Part shown: positions 32,885 to 40,983 of the stretch, in pieces
How positions within the stretch are numbered: the stretch's first letter is position 1
How the letters are laid out: every line of letters begins with the position of its first letter
Origin: an uncultured Lachnospiraceae bacterium
GTDB taxonomy: Bacteria; Bacillota; Clostridia; Lachnospirales; Lachnospiraceae
Assembly: GCA_947631665.1 (NCBI GenBank)
Contig: CANRMF010000017.1
Coordinates: 1 to 40,983, forward strand
DNA: 40,983 nt
Direction of reading: 5' to 3'
Notes under the pieces: generated by a model
What the model saw: the letters and a program-made list of their open reading frames with translations, nothing else
Database searches by the model: none
What the model was told of the DNA's origin: nothing
Position numbers and translations under genes: made by a program

Positions 32885-35800
32885 TTATTCCGTTACTTCT
32901 GATGGCTCCTCAACAATTTCGGAAACTTCCATTTCCTCTGCTTCTTCCATTTCGCCGAGTTCGAGGATATCTTCTTCCCCAAGCGTTGGAATAGCGCTGC
33001 CTGTGTCGAGTTTTACTCCGTTATAACGTTTCATGCCGGTTCCTGCCGGAATCAGTTTACCAATCAGAACATTTTCCTTAATGCCGAGCAGCGGATCTAC
33101 CTTGCCCTTAATTGCGGCATCGGTCAGCACTCTTGTCGTCTCTTGGAAAGAGGCTGCGGACAGGAATGAATTGGTAGCCAGAGAAGACTTCGTAATACCC
33201 AGCATAATCTGTGTACCGGACGCCGGCTCTTTTCCTTCCGCTACAAGTTTTTCGTTGACTTCATTAAATTCTAACACATCAACGGTAATTCCCGGAAGGT
33301 AGTTGGAATCTCCGGCTTCGTCAACGCGGATTTTCTTTAACATCTGACGTACAATCACTTCGATATGCTTGTCATTGATGTCTACACCCTGCAGACGGTA
33401 AACCTTCTGTACTTCGCGGATCATATAATCCTGTACTGCGCGAAGTCCTTTAATGCGAAGCAGGTCATGCGGATTGATACTTCCTTCTGTCAGCTCGTCG
33501 CCCGCCTCGATGGTTCCGCCATCGGTAATCTTCGGATTCATTCTGGAACCATAAGGAATCAGATATGCCTTTTCCTCTCCGGTTTCCGGATTTGTCACGA
33601 TAATCTCGCGTTTCTTCTTGTTTTCCTTAATTTCCGTTCTTCCGCCAAATTCTGAAAGAATTGCAAGACCTTTCGGCTTTCTTGCCTCAAACAATTCCTC
33701 TACTCTCGGAAGACCTTGTGTGATATCGTCACCTGCCACACCACCGGTATGGAAGGTTCTCATCGTAAGCTGTGTACCCGGCTCGCCGATGGACTGCGCT
33801 GCAATGATACCAACTGCCTCGCCAACCTGCACTCTCTGACCGGTTGCCATGTTTGCGCCGTAACACTTCGCACAGACACCGATACGGGAACGGCAGGTAA
33901 GAATGGTACGGATTTTTACTTTTTCCACGCCGGTTGCCACAATCTTTGCGGCTCTCTTTGGCGTAATCATATGATTTACTTTGACAATCATATTGCCGTC
34001 TGCATCATAGATTGTCTCCGCAGCAGTTCTTCCGGTAATTCTCTCCTCCAGCGTCTCTACGACTTCATTTCCATTCATCAGGGTTTCAATTTCCATATAG
34101 GAAATATCATCTCTACCCTCGCAGCAGTCCACATCGCGGATAATTAAATCCTGTGATACGTCTACCAGACGTCTGGTCAGGTAACCGGAATCGGCGGTAC
34201 GGAGCGCCGTATCAGACAGACCTTTACGGGCACCATGCGCTGAAATAAAGTACTCCAATACGTCAAGACCTTCTCGGAAGTTTGACTTAATCGGAAGTTC
34301 GATGGTTTTACCGGTTGTATCCGCCATCAGTCCACGCATACCTGCGAGCTGTTTAATCTGCTGGTTGGAACCACGCGCGCCGGAATCCGCCATCATATAG
34401 ATGTTGTTATATCGATCAAGACCACCAAGCAAGGCGTCGGTCAATTCATCATCGGCTTTCTGCCATGTTCCGATAACTTCCCGATATCTTTCTTCGTCTG
34501 TCATAAATCCACGCCGGTAATTCTTTGTAATCTGTTCTACGGTCGCCTCCGCGTCGGCAAGAATCTGCTTCTTGGACTCCGGAATCGTCATATCGGAAAT
34601 GGAAACGGTCATTGCCGCCTGCGTCGAATACTTATATCCCATTGCCTTGATGTCGTCTAACACTTCTGCGGTCTTTGTTGCGCCATGGTTATTGATTACT
34701 TTTTCCAAAATCTGTTTGAGCTGTTTCTTTCCTACATGGAAATCCACTTCAAATTTCAGATAATCCTCATCACTCTCTCTTTTAACAAATCCCAAATCCT
34801 GTGGAAGAATTTCGTTAAAGAGGCAGCGTCCCAAAGTCGTGTCAATAATACCCGTAACGGTCTTTCCCTCTGCATTGTACACAGTTCTCTTTACTTTAAT
34901 TCTCTGATGAAGGGAAATATCCCCATTTTCATATGCTAAAATTGCCTGATTGACAGAACTGTAAGAGTGTCCTAAAACATCTTGCGGCAGACAGATGACT
35001 ACCCTGTCAATATCCTGATATTTGATATAATCTGAAGTTGTAATCTTTCCTTCGTTGATGGCTTTGATGATTTCCGCATCATTCTTGTAAGTTTTCGCTC
35101 TGGAAGACACTTTTGACGCAATCTGTTCGTCACCGGAATAATCCACCATCTTTTCCATCGTCAGATAGTAAATACCAAGCACCATATCCTGTGAAGGCAC
35201 TGCCACCGGTGCGCCGTCAGACGGTTTCAAAAGGTTGTTCGGTGAAAGCAGTAAAAATCTGCACTCTGCCTGCGCTTCCACAGAAAGCGGAAGATGCACA
35301 GCCATCTGGTCACCGTCGAAGTCGGCGTTAAATGCCGTACATACGAGCGGGTGAAGTTTAATCGCCTTGCCCTCTACAAGAATCGGCTCAAATGCCTGAA
35401 TACCAAGTCTGTGCAATGTAGGCGCGCGGTTTAACATTACCGGGTGCTCTTTAATGACATCTTCTAAAACGTCCCAAACCTCTGTTTCCAGACGCTCTAC
35501 CATTTTCTTTGCGCTCTTAATATTGTGTGCAATTCCCTTCAGTACCAGTTCTTTCATTACGAAAGGCTTGAACAGCTCAATTGCCATTTCTTTCGGAAGA
35601 CCGCACTGATAAATCTTCAACTCCGGCCCAACGACAATAACGGAACGTCCTGAATAGTCAACACGCTTACCAAGAAGGTTCTGACGGAACCGTCCCTGCT
35701 TACCTTTGAGCATATCGGAAAGAGATTTCAGGGCTCTGTTGCCCGGGCCTGTCACAGCCCTTCCTCGTCTTCCGTTGTCAATCAGCGCGTCCACTGCCTC

Positions 35801-36682
35801 CTGAAGCATTCTCTTTTCATTGCGGACAATGATTTCCGGAGCGCCCAGTTCGAGCAGACGGTTTAAACGGTTGTTTCTGTTAATAATTCTTCTGTACAAA
35901 TCGTTCAGGTCAGAGGTTGCAAATCTGCCGCCGTCCAACTGAACCATTGGCCGCAAATCCGGCGGGATAACCGGTATTACGTCCATAATCATCCACTCCG
36001 GTCTGTTCCCGGAATTTCTGAACGCTTCAAAAACCTCCAGTCGTTTTACGAGCTTTGCTCTCTTTTGTCCGGTAGCTTCAAATAATTCTTCTTTTAATTC
36101 CTGCGCTTCCTTATCAAGGTCAATCGCCTGAAGCAATTCCTTGATGGATTCCGCGCCCATTCCGACTCTGAACTTTCCTTCAAATTCGTCGTAAGCTTCC
36201 CTGTATTCTTTTTCCGTCAACACCTGCTTGTATTCCAGCGTGGTATCCATCGGATCCAATACAATATAAGAAGCAAAATATAATACTTTTTCCAGCACTC
36301 TCGGTGAAATGTCAAGAATCAATCCCATTCTGGAAGGAATTCCCTTAAAGTACCAGATATGAGATACCGGTGTGGCAAGTTCCACACAGCCCATACGCTC
36401 TCTACGGACGCTGGCTTTGGTGACTTCCACGCCGCAGCGGTCGCAGACGACGCCCTTATATCTGATTTTCTTGTACTTACCGCAATGACATTCCCAGTCC
36501 TTGCTCGGCCCGAAAATCTTTTCGCAGAACAGACCGTCCTTTTCCGGCTTTAAGGTTCTGTAATTGATTGTCTCAGGCTTTGTCACCTCACCGCGAGACC
36601 ATTCTCTGATTTTTTCAGGTGATGCAAGACCAATTTTTATTTTGTCAAATGACACCTGCTCACTAACATGATTGTCTGCCAT
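32885..36682 (-). CDS. rpoC: RNA polymerase beta-prime subunit
   Basis: This 1265-residue subunit holds the catalytic centre. The N-terminal zinc ribbon has C65, C67, C80 and C83. NADFDGDQM (452-460) binds the catalytic Mg. The bridge helix, the trigger-loop region ([23 protein letters not shown]) and the second zinc site ([13 protein letters not shown]) follow. The C-terminus is short and acidic ([17 protein letters not shown]). Length is at the upper end for the compact Gram-positive form. AGGGAG precedes the ATG, which lies 20 nt after rpoB. Its stop codon is followed almost at once by a preQ1-type aptamer, which links the operon to a queuosine precursor transporter gene. Confidence 0.98.
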   Translation of the reverse strand: MADNHVSEQVSFDKIKIGLASPEKIREWSRGEVTKPETINYRTLKPEKDGLFCEKIFGPSKDWECHCGKYKKIRYKGVVCDRCGVEVTKASVRRERMGCVELATPVSHIWYFKGIPSRMGLILDISPRVLEKVLYFASYIVLDPMDTTLEYKQVLTEKEYREAYDEFEGKFRVGMGAESIKELLQAIDLDKEAQELKEELFEATGQKRAKLVKRLEVFEAFRNSGNRPEWMIMDVIPVIPPDLRPMVQLDGGRFATSDLNDLYRRIINRNNRLNRLLELGAPEIIVRNEKRMLQEAVDALIDNGRRGRAVTGPGNRALKSLSDMLKGKQGRFRQNLLGKRVDYSGRSVIVVGPELKIYQCGLPKEMAIELFKPFVMKELVLKGIAHNIKSAKKMVERLETEVWDVLEDVIKEHPVMLNRAPTLHRLGIQAFEPILVEGKAIKLHPLVCTAFNADFDGDQMAVHLPLSVEAQAECRFLLLSPNNLLKPSDGAPVAVPSQDMVLGIYYLTMEKMVDYSGDEQIASKVSSRAKTYKNDAEIIKAINEGKITTSDYIKYQDIDRVVICLPQDVLGHSYSSVNQAILAYENGDISLHQRIKVKRTVYNAEGKTVTGIIDTTLGRCLFNEILPQDLGFVKRESDEDYLKFEVDFHVGKKQLKQILEKVINNHGATKTAEVLDDIKAMGYKYSTQAAMTVSISDMTIPESKKQILADAEATVEQITKNYRRGFMTDEERYREVIGTWQKADDELTDALLGGLDRYNNIYMMADSGARGSNQQIKQLAGMRGLMADTTGKTIELPIKSNFREGLDVLEYFISAHGARKGLSDTALRTADSGYLTRRLVDVSQDLIIRDVDCCEGRDDISYMEIETLMNGNEVVETLEERITGRTAAETIYDADGNMIVKVNHMITPKRAAKIVATGVEKVKIRTILTCRSRIGVCAKCYGANMATGQRVQVGEAVGIIAAQSIGEPGTQLTMRTFHTGGVAGDDITQGLPRVEELFEARKPKGLAILSEFGGRTEIKENKKKREIIVTNPETGEEKAYLIPYGSRMNPKITDGGTIEAGDELTEGSINPHDLLRIKGLRAVQDYMIREVQKVYRLQGVDINDKHIEVIVRQMLKKIRVDEAGDSNYLPGITVDVLEFNEVNEKLVAEGKEPASGTQIMLGITKSSLATNSFLSAASFQETTRVLTDAAIKGKVDPLLGIKENVLIGKLIPAGTGMKRYNGVKLDTGSAIPTLGEEDILELGEMEEAEEMEVSEIVEEPSEVTE

Positions 36683-36702
36683 ATCAAATCTCCCTTCTTA
36701 TA

Positions 36703-39700
36703 TTATTCTTCCACACCTAAATCTACGGTCTGGAGTTCTTCGCCTACAAATTCCTGCGTCTGGAAGCCTGCCTGTTCAAATTCGCGGCTTCCTTCCTGCT
36801 TCTGGCTGTAATTCTTTTCACTGTTTAAGATAGAATTAAAGTTTGTATCGCCATAATCTGTGCTTTCTTTGAGTTCAACTTCGTTGTCATTCTCATCTAA
36901 GACTTTAACGTCCAGTGCCAATGACTGAAGTTCCTTAATCAGCACCTTGAAGGATTCAGGAATACCCGGCTGAGGGATATTTTCACCCTTGATAATTGCT
37001 TCATAAGTTTTTACACGTCCGACAACGTCATCAGACTTTACGGTCAGGATTTCCTGCAATGTGTAAGATGCGCCATATGCCTCAAGCGCCCAAACTTCCA
37101 TCTCTCCAAATCTCTGTCCGCCGAACTGCGCCTTACCGCCAAGCGGCTGCTGTGTTACAAGGGAGTACGGGCCTGTGGAACGCGCATGAATTTTATCGTC
37201 TACCAGATGGTGCAGTTTCAGATAATGCATGAAACCGATAGTAACCGGATTGTCAAAATAATCGCCGGTACGTCCGTCGCGCAGACGTACTTTTCCGTCG
37301 CGGTTAATCGGAACGCCTTTCCATTCTTCCCGATGGTCGAGATGACTTCCGAGATATTCCATAACCTCCGGTTTCAAAATATCCTGATATTTCTTCTTGA
37401 AGTCTTCCCACTCTGTATTTGCATAATCGTTGGCAAGTTCAAGCGTATCCATAATGTCAATTTCGTTTGCACCGTCAAATACCGGTGTGGAAATATTAAA
37501 GCCTAATACCTTTGCGGCCAGACTCAAATGAATTTCAAGTACCTGACCGATATTCATACGGGAAGGAACGCCTAACGGATTTAATACGATATCCAGCGGA
37601 CGCCCGTTCGGAAGGAACGGCATATCTTCTACCGGAAGCACTCTGGAAACAACACCTTTGTTACCATGACGTCCCGCCATCTTATCACCTACGGAAATCT
37701 TTCTCTTCTGCGCAATATAAATGCGGACGGATTCATTAACTCCCGGCGCCAGTTCGTCGCCGTTTTCCCTCTTGAATACCTTAGCGTCCACAACAATACC
37801 GGATTCGCCATGCGGTACTTTGAGAGAGGTATCTCTTACTTCTCTTGCTTTCTCACCAAAGATTGCGCGGAGCAGCCTCTCCTCCGGCGTCAGTTCCGTT
37901 TCGCCCTTCGGCGTTACTTTGCCGACTAAGATATCGCCGGCGCGAACCTCAGCGCCAATGCGGATAATACCGCGTTCGTCCAAATCTTTTCTTGCGTCGT
38001 CGCCGACACCCGGAACATCATTGGTGATTTCTTCCGGCCCTAACTTGGTATCTCTGGCTTCTGTCTCGTATTCTTCAATATGGATTGATGTATAAACATC
38101 GTCCTGTACTAATCTTTCGCTTAATAAAACTGCGTCCTCGTAGTTATAACCTTCCCATGTCATAAAACCAATCAACGGGTTTTTACCGAGCGCGATTTCA
38201 CCGTTTGAGGTAGAAGCGCCGTCAGCAATGACTTCCCCTGCCTCGACATGGTCGCCCTTAAATACGATAGAGCGCTGGTTGTAACAGTTGGACTGGTTAC
38301 TTCTCTGGAATTTCAGCAGTTTGTAGGTTTCCTTTTCTCCGTCGTCATCATACTGAATCGTAATTTCCTGCGAAGTGGAACGGATTACCGTACCCGCTTT
38401 CTTTGCAACGACGCAGACGCCGGAATCGACTGCCGCCTTCGTCTCCATACCGGTACCAACCACCGGAGCCTCCGTTGTCATAAGCGGAACTGCCTGACGC
38501 TGCATGTTGGAACCCATCAGCGCGCGGTTTGCATCGTCATTCTGCAAAAACGGTATCATGGCTGTTGCCACAGAGAATACCATTCTTGGAGATACGTCCA
38601 TCAAGTCAATTCTTCTCTTATCAAACTGGGAAGTTTCTTCTTTAAAACGTCCGGATACATTATTATTTACAAAATGTCCGTCTTCGTCTAACGGTTCGTT
38701 CGCCTGCGCAACGATATAGTTATCTTCCTCGTCAGCAGTCAGATAAACGACCTCGTCCGTTACTCTCGGATTTTCGGCATCGCTTCTGTCTACAATACGA
38801 TAAGGCGCCTCCACAAATCCGTATTCATTTAATCTCGCAAAAGAAGCAAACGAGTTAATCAGACCGATGTTCGGTCCTTCAGGCGTCTCAATCGGACACA
38901 TTCTGCCGTAATGCGTATAGTGAACGTCGCGCACCTCAAATCCGGCGCGGTCTCTTGAAAGACCACCCGGCCCCAAAGCGGACAGACGTCTCTTGTGCGT
39001 CAGCTCGCCGAGCGGGTTGTTCTGATCCATGAACTGTGACAACTGGGAACTTCCGAAAAATTCTTTGACCGCAGCAGTCACCGGTTTAATGTTAATCAAT
39101 GTCTGTGGAGATATGCCTTCCAAATCCTGCGTCGTCATTCTCTCGCGGACAACTCTCTCCATTCTGGAAAGACCAATGCGGTACTGGTTCTGAAGCAGTT
39201 CTCCGACTGCGCGGATACGTCTGTTGCCCAAATGGTCAATATCGTCCTGTGAACCGATACCATATTCGATATTCATACAGTAATTGATGGAAGCAAAAAT
39301 ATCCTCTTTTGTAATGTGCTTTGGAATCAACTCATGCACATTTCTTCTGATGGCTTCTTTTAAGTCTTCCTCGGTCTCATTTTCTTCCAGAATTTCAGCG
39401 AGTACCGGATAGTAAACGTCCTCATTGATTCCGAGCTCTTTGCAGTCAAAATCAACATAGGAAGAAATATCAACCATCATATTGGACAGCACCCTCTCAT
39501 TTTTGGTGTCTGTCTGAATGACAACATAAGGAACTGCCGCATTCTGAATTTCAATTGCCAGTTCTTTGGAAACCGTCGTTCCTGCCTGCGCAAGCACTTC
39601 ACCGGTAGTCGTATCAATAACGTCTTCCGCGAGAACATGGCCTTTAATACGGTTTTTATATGCTAACTTTTTATTATATTTGTAACGTCCTACACGCGCC

Positions 39701-40518
39701 AGATCATATCTTCTGGCGTCGAAAAACATTCCTGCAACAATGGATTCTGCGCTGTCGACACTCAACGGCTCACCCGGACGGATTTTTTTGTAGAGTTCCA
39801 ACAGACCTTCTTCATAATTTGTACTCGGATCTTTTTCAAGGGTTGCGGTAATTTTTGCTTCCTCACCGAACAATTCCTGAATTTCCGCATTGGTGCCCAC
39901 GCCAAGTGCTCTGACAAGCACTGTCACCGGCACTTTTCTGGTTCTGTCCACACGCACATAAAATACGTCGTTAGAATCTGTCTCGTACTCTAACCACGCG
40001 CCGCGATTTGGAATCACCTGTGAAGTATAAAGTTCCTTTCCCACTTTGTCATGCGCAATGACATAATAAATGCCCGGCGAACGGACAAGCTGGCTGACAA
40101 TAACACGTTCCGCGCCGTTAATGACAAACGTACCCGTTTCCGTCATCAGAGGCAGATCGCCCATAAAAATGTCATGCTCGGTAAATTCTCCGGTTTCCTT
40201 ATTATGCAGTCTGACTTTTACTTTCAGCGGAGCCGCATAGGTAGCGTCCCGATCCTTACATTCCTCGATGGAATATTTTTTGTCCTCCTCGCAAAGTCTG
40301 AAATCAACAAACTCAAGGCTTAAATTCTGTCCATAGTCCTCGATTGGGGAAATATCGTCCAATACTTCTTTCAGACCAGCCGTTAAAAACCAGTTGTAGG
40401 AATCCCTCTGAACTTCAATCAGATTTGGCATTTCCAGCACTTCTTTCTGTCTGGAATAGCTCATACGAATACCTTTTCCTGCTTTCACAGGGGTGATTCT
40501 GTTTTTCTCCATTGACAT
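36703..40518 (-). CDS. rpoB: RNA polymerase beta subunit
   Basis: This 1271-residue subunit forms the upper jaw and the rifampicin pocket. The rifampicin region reads [20 protein letters not shown] then [18 protein letters not shown]. The residues most often changed in resistant strains (Asp in FMDQN, His in LTHKRR, Ser in RLSAL) are wild type, so target-based resistance is not expected. Other hallmarks are [40 protein letters not shown] and [20 protein letters not shown] stands 4-5 nt before the first ATG. A second ATG two codons later has better spacing and may be used instead. It has its own promoter, and the rplKAJL genes that usually precede it are absent. Confidence 0.98.
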   Translation of the reverse strand: MSMEKNRITPVKAGKGIRMSYSRQKEVLEMPNLIEVQRDSYNWFLTAGLKEVLDDISPIEDYGQNLSLEFVDFRLCEEDKKYSIEECKDRDATYAAPLKVKVRLHNKETGEFTEHDIFMGDLPLMTETGTFVINGAERVIVSQLVRSPGIYYVIAHDKVGKELYTSQVIPNRGAWLEYETDSNDVFYVRVDRTRKVPVTVLVRALGVGTNAEIQELFGEEAKITATLEKDPSTNYEEGLLELYKKIRPGEPLSVDSAESIVAGMFFDARRYDLARVGRYKYNKKLAYKNRIKGHVLAEDVIDTTTGEVLAQAGTTVSKELAIEIQNAAVPYVVIQTDTKNERVLSNMMVDISSYVDFDCKELGINEDVYYPVLAEILEENETEEDLKEAIRRNVHELIPKHITKEDIFASINYCMNIEYGIGSQDDIDHLGNRRIRAVGELLQNQYRIGLSRMERVVRERMTTQDLEGISPQTLINIKPVTAAVKEFFGSSQLSQFMDQNNPLGELTHKRRLSALGPGGLSRDRAGFEVRDVHYTHYGRMCPIETPEGPNIGLINSFASFARLNEYGFVEAPYRIVDRSDAENPRVTDEVVYLTADEEDNYIVAQANEPLDEDGHFVNNNVSGRFKEETSQFDKRRIDLMDVSPRMVFSVATAMIPFLQNDDANRALMGSNMQRQAVPLMTTEAPVVGTGMETKAAVDSGVCVVAKKAGTVIRSTSQEITIQYDDDGEKETYKLLKFQRSNQSNCYNQRSIVFKGDHVEAGEVIADGASTSNGEIALGKNPLIGFMTWEGYNYEDAVLLSERLVQDDVYTSIHIEEYETEARDTKLGPEEITNDVPGVGDDARKDLDERGIIRIGAEVRAGDILVGKVTPKGETELTPEERLLRAIFGEKAREVRDTSLKVPHGESGIVVDAKVFKRENGDELAPGVNESVRIYIAQKRKISVGDKMAGRHGNKGVVSRVLPVEDMPFLPNGRPLDIVLNPLGVPSRMNIGQVLEIHLSLAAKVLGFNISTPVFDGANEIDIMDTLELANDYANTEWEDFKKKYQDILKPEVMEYLGSHLDHREEWKGVPINRDGKVRLRDGRTGDYFDNPVTIGFMHYLKLHHLVDDKIHARSTGPYSLVTQQPLGGKAQFGGQRFGEMEVWALEAYGASYTLQEILTVKSDDVVGRVKTYEAIIKGENIPQPGIPESFKVLIKELQSLALDVKVLDENDNEVELKESTDYGDTNFNSILNSEKNYSQKQEGSREFEQAGFQTQEFVGEELQTVDLGVEE

Positions 40519-40582
40519 TACACTCCTTGTCTTTATTTTCTAAGTTTTTTACTGCATTTTGCTTTATTTTGTTAAGTAAAAT

Positions 40583-40606
40583 GCCCCTTTTTACCTGTCA
40601 AAAGGG
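40583..40606 (-). promoter_or_regulatory. Hairpin in the rpoB leader
   Basis: On the minus strand GCCCTTTT (40606-40599) can pair with AAAAGGGGC (40591-40583) around about 7 nt, followed by ATTTTACTT. It lies about 65 nt before the rpoB start in a leader of roughly 117 nt. It may be a weak attenuator or only a stabilising stem. Confidence 0.4.
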
Positions 40607-40641
40607 CGCACTTCACCTATTGGTGCAGCATAGCAAATTTC

Positions 40642-40670
40642 ACTTTACCACTTTCCGAAAGAGATGTCAA
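40642..40670 (-). promoter_or_regulatory. rpoBC promoter (TTGACA-N17-TAAAGT)
   Basis: On the minus strand TTGACA (40665-40670) and TAAAGT (40642-40647) are 17 bp apart. It lies between the tRNA-Gly terminator and rpoB and shows that the operon is transcribed on its own. Confidence 0.8.
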
Positions 40671-40698
40671 GATAAAAGAGAAAATTCTGATTGCGGAT

Positions 40699-40729
40699 AA
40701 AAACGGACACCTTGCAGGTGCCCGTTTTT
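40699..40729 (-). terminator. Terminator after tRNA-Gly
   Basis: On the minus strand AAAAACGG-G-CACCT-GCA-AGGTG-T-CCGTTTTT forms a stem with one mismatch and a T-rich 3' arm, 12 bp after the tRNA. The A and T runs on both sides could make it bidirectional. Confidence 0.85.
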
Positions 40730-40740
40730 GCAAAAAAATA

Positions 40741-40812
<72 letters not shown>

Positions 40813-40841
40813 ATTGTCTGTGCGTTTCACACGCAAGAGAT

Positions 40842-40870
40842 ATGATACTATAAATTGAAAAAGATGTCAA
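40842..40870 (-). promoter_or_regulatory. tRNA-Gly promoter (TTGACA-N17-TATCAT)
   Basis: On the minus strand TTGACA (40865-40870) and TATCAT (40842-40847) are 17 bp apart, about 30 nt before the mature tRNA 5' end. Confidence 0.85.
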
Positions 40871-40920
40871 CACATTTTTTAACGCTTCCCTGATTCTGTT
40901 ATTTCGAGTCATTTGTAAAA

Positions 40921-40983
40921 GTTAATTCCACCTCCAAAATACCAAACATGGAATTAACTATCTCCAAAAATAATGGTGGAATT
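40921..40983. repeat. Nested inverted repeats at the right edge
   Basis: GTTAATTCCA (40921-40930) is inverted at 40949-40958 (TGGAATTAAC). AATTCCACC (40924-40932) is inverted at 40975-40983 (GGTGGAATT), up to the window end. CTCCAAAA occurs twice between them. The element is cut by the edge, so its full extent is unknown. It may be a small mobile repeat or a terminator for genes to the right. Confidence 0.5.

Noticed and set aside
36703-40518. Rifampicin-resistance changes in rpoB
   Set aside because: The common resistance residues are wild type. The Gly in NPLGELTH differs from the enterobacterial Ser, but I judge it lineage variation.

Overview
The window looks like chromosomal DNA of a low-GC Gram-positive anaerobe of the Clostridia, most likely a Lachnospiraceae member. 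The reasons are strong AGGAGG ribosome-binding sites, consensus sigma-A promoters, a split rpsL-rpsG-fusA-tuf operon, a four-subunit 2-oxoacid:ferredoxin oxidoreductase, an RND-type exporter with a long coiled-coil insertion, and tRNA genes lacking encoded CCA. The family-level assignment is inference; no rRNA is present.

Layout. (1) 1-9.1 kb is an AT-rich accessory region: a type I restriction-modification operon (hsdR-hsdM-hsdS, all on the minus strand, hsdS running off the left edge), a broken mazF-like toxin gene, an oriT-like double hairpin, a 75-bp direct repeat with TGGAAA iterons, then an integration module: a small DUF6061-like gene, a tyrosine integrase, an excisionase-like HTH protein, and a divergent XRE repressor. 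The xis/XRE intergenic region carries four copies of one 18-bp operator, one of them in the -35/-10 spacer of each divergent promoter. This is the end of an integrated mobile element that stops close to the 3' side of tuf. (2) 9.1-14.4 kb is the str operon (rpsL, rpsG, fusA, tuf; minus strand) with a perfect-consensus promoter and a second tuf promoter. (3) 14.4-19.4 kb has a two-component system (OmpR-type regulator plus a large multi-pass kinase) and asnS. (4) 19.4-27.1 kb has the RND exporter, an unknown two-TM protein and the porG-porD-porA-porB operon. (5) 27.1-29.1 kb has a GNAT acetyltransferase, acylphosphatase with an unusual repeat-plus-terminator leader, and a PIN-toxin/antitoxin pair. 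(6) 29.1-32.6 kb has an ECF sigma factor overlapping a membrane-anchored beta-propeller protein, and a convergent queuosine-precursor transporter. (7) 32.7-41 kb has rpoB-rpoC with its own promoter and an upstream tRNA-Gly(GCC).

The most interesting regulatory arrangement is a preQ1-I-type riboswitch that begins a few bases after the rpoC stop codon. It is followed by two terminator hairpins and then the queuosine-precursor transporter gene. The aptamer's ACTAAGG tail is complementary to CCTTAGT in the second terminator, which gives a plausible antiterminator. The transporter may therefore be expressed by preQ1-gated readthrough from the RNA polymerase operon. Other structure that ordinary gene calls do not explain: three 34-bp tandem repeats plus a terminator inside the acylphosphatase leader; a two-copy ~105-bp double-hairpin repeat (next to tuf, and inside the str operon); a 121-nt multibranched palindrome next to tuf; and a ~200-bp element with terminal inverted repeats beside the rpsL promoter.

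All coordinates come from reading the sequence. No database search, folding program or alignment was run. Start codons were moved downstream of the longest open frame where a ribosome-binding site and family N-termini demanded it (DUF6061-like gene, rpsL, rpsG, both two-component genes, asnS, acyP, antitoxin, beta-propeller, queT).
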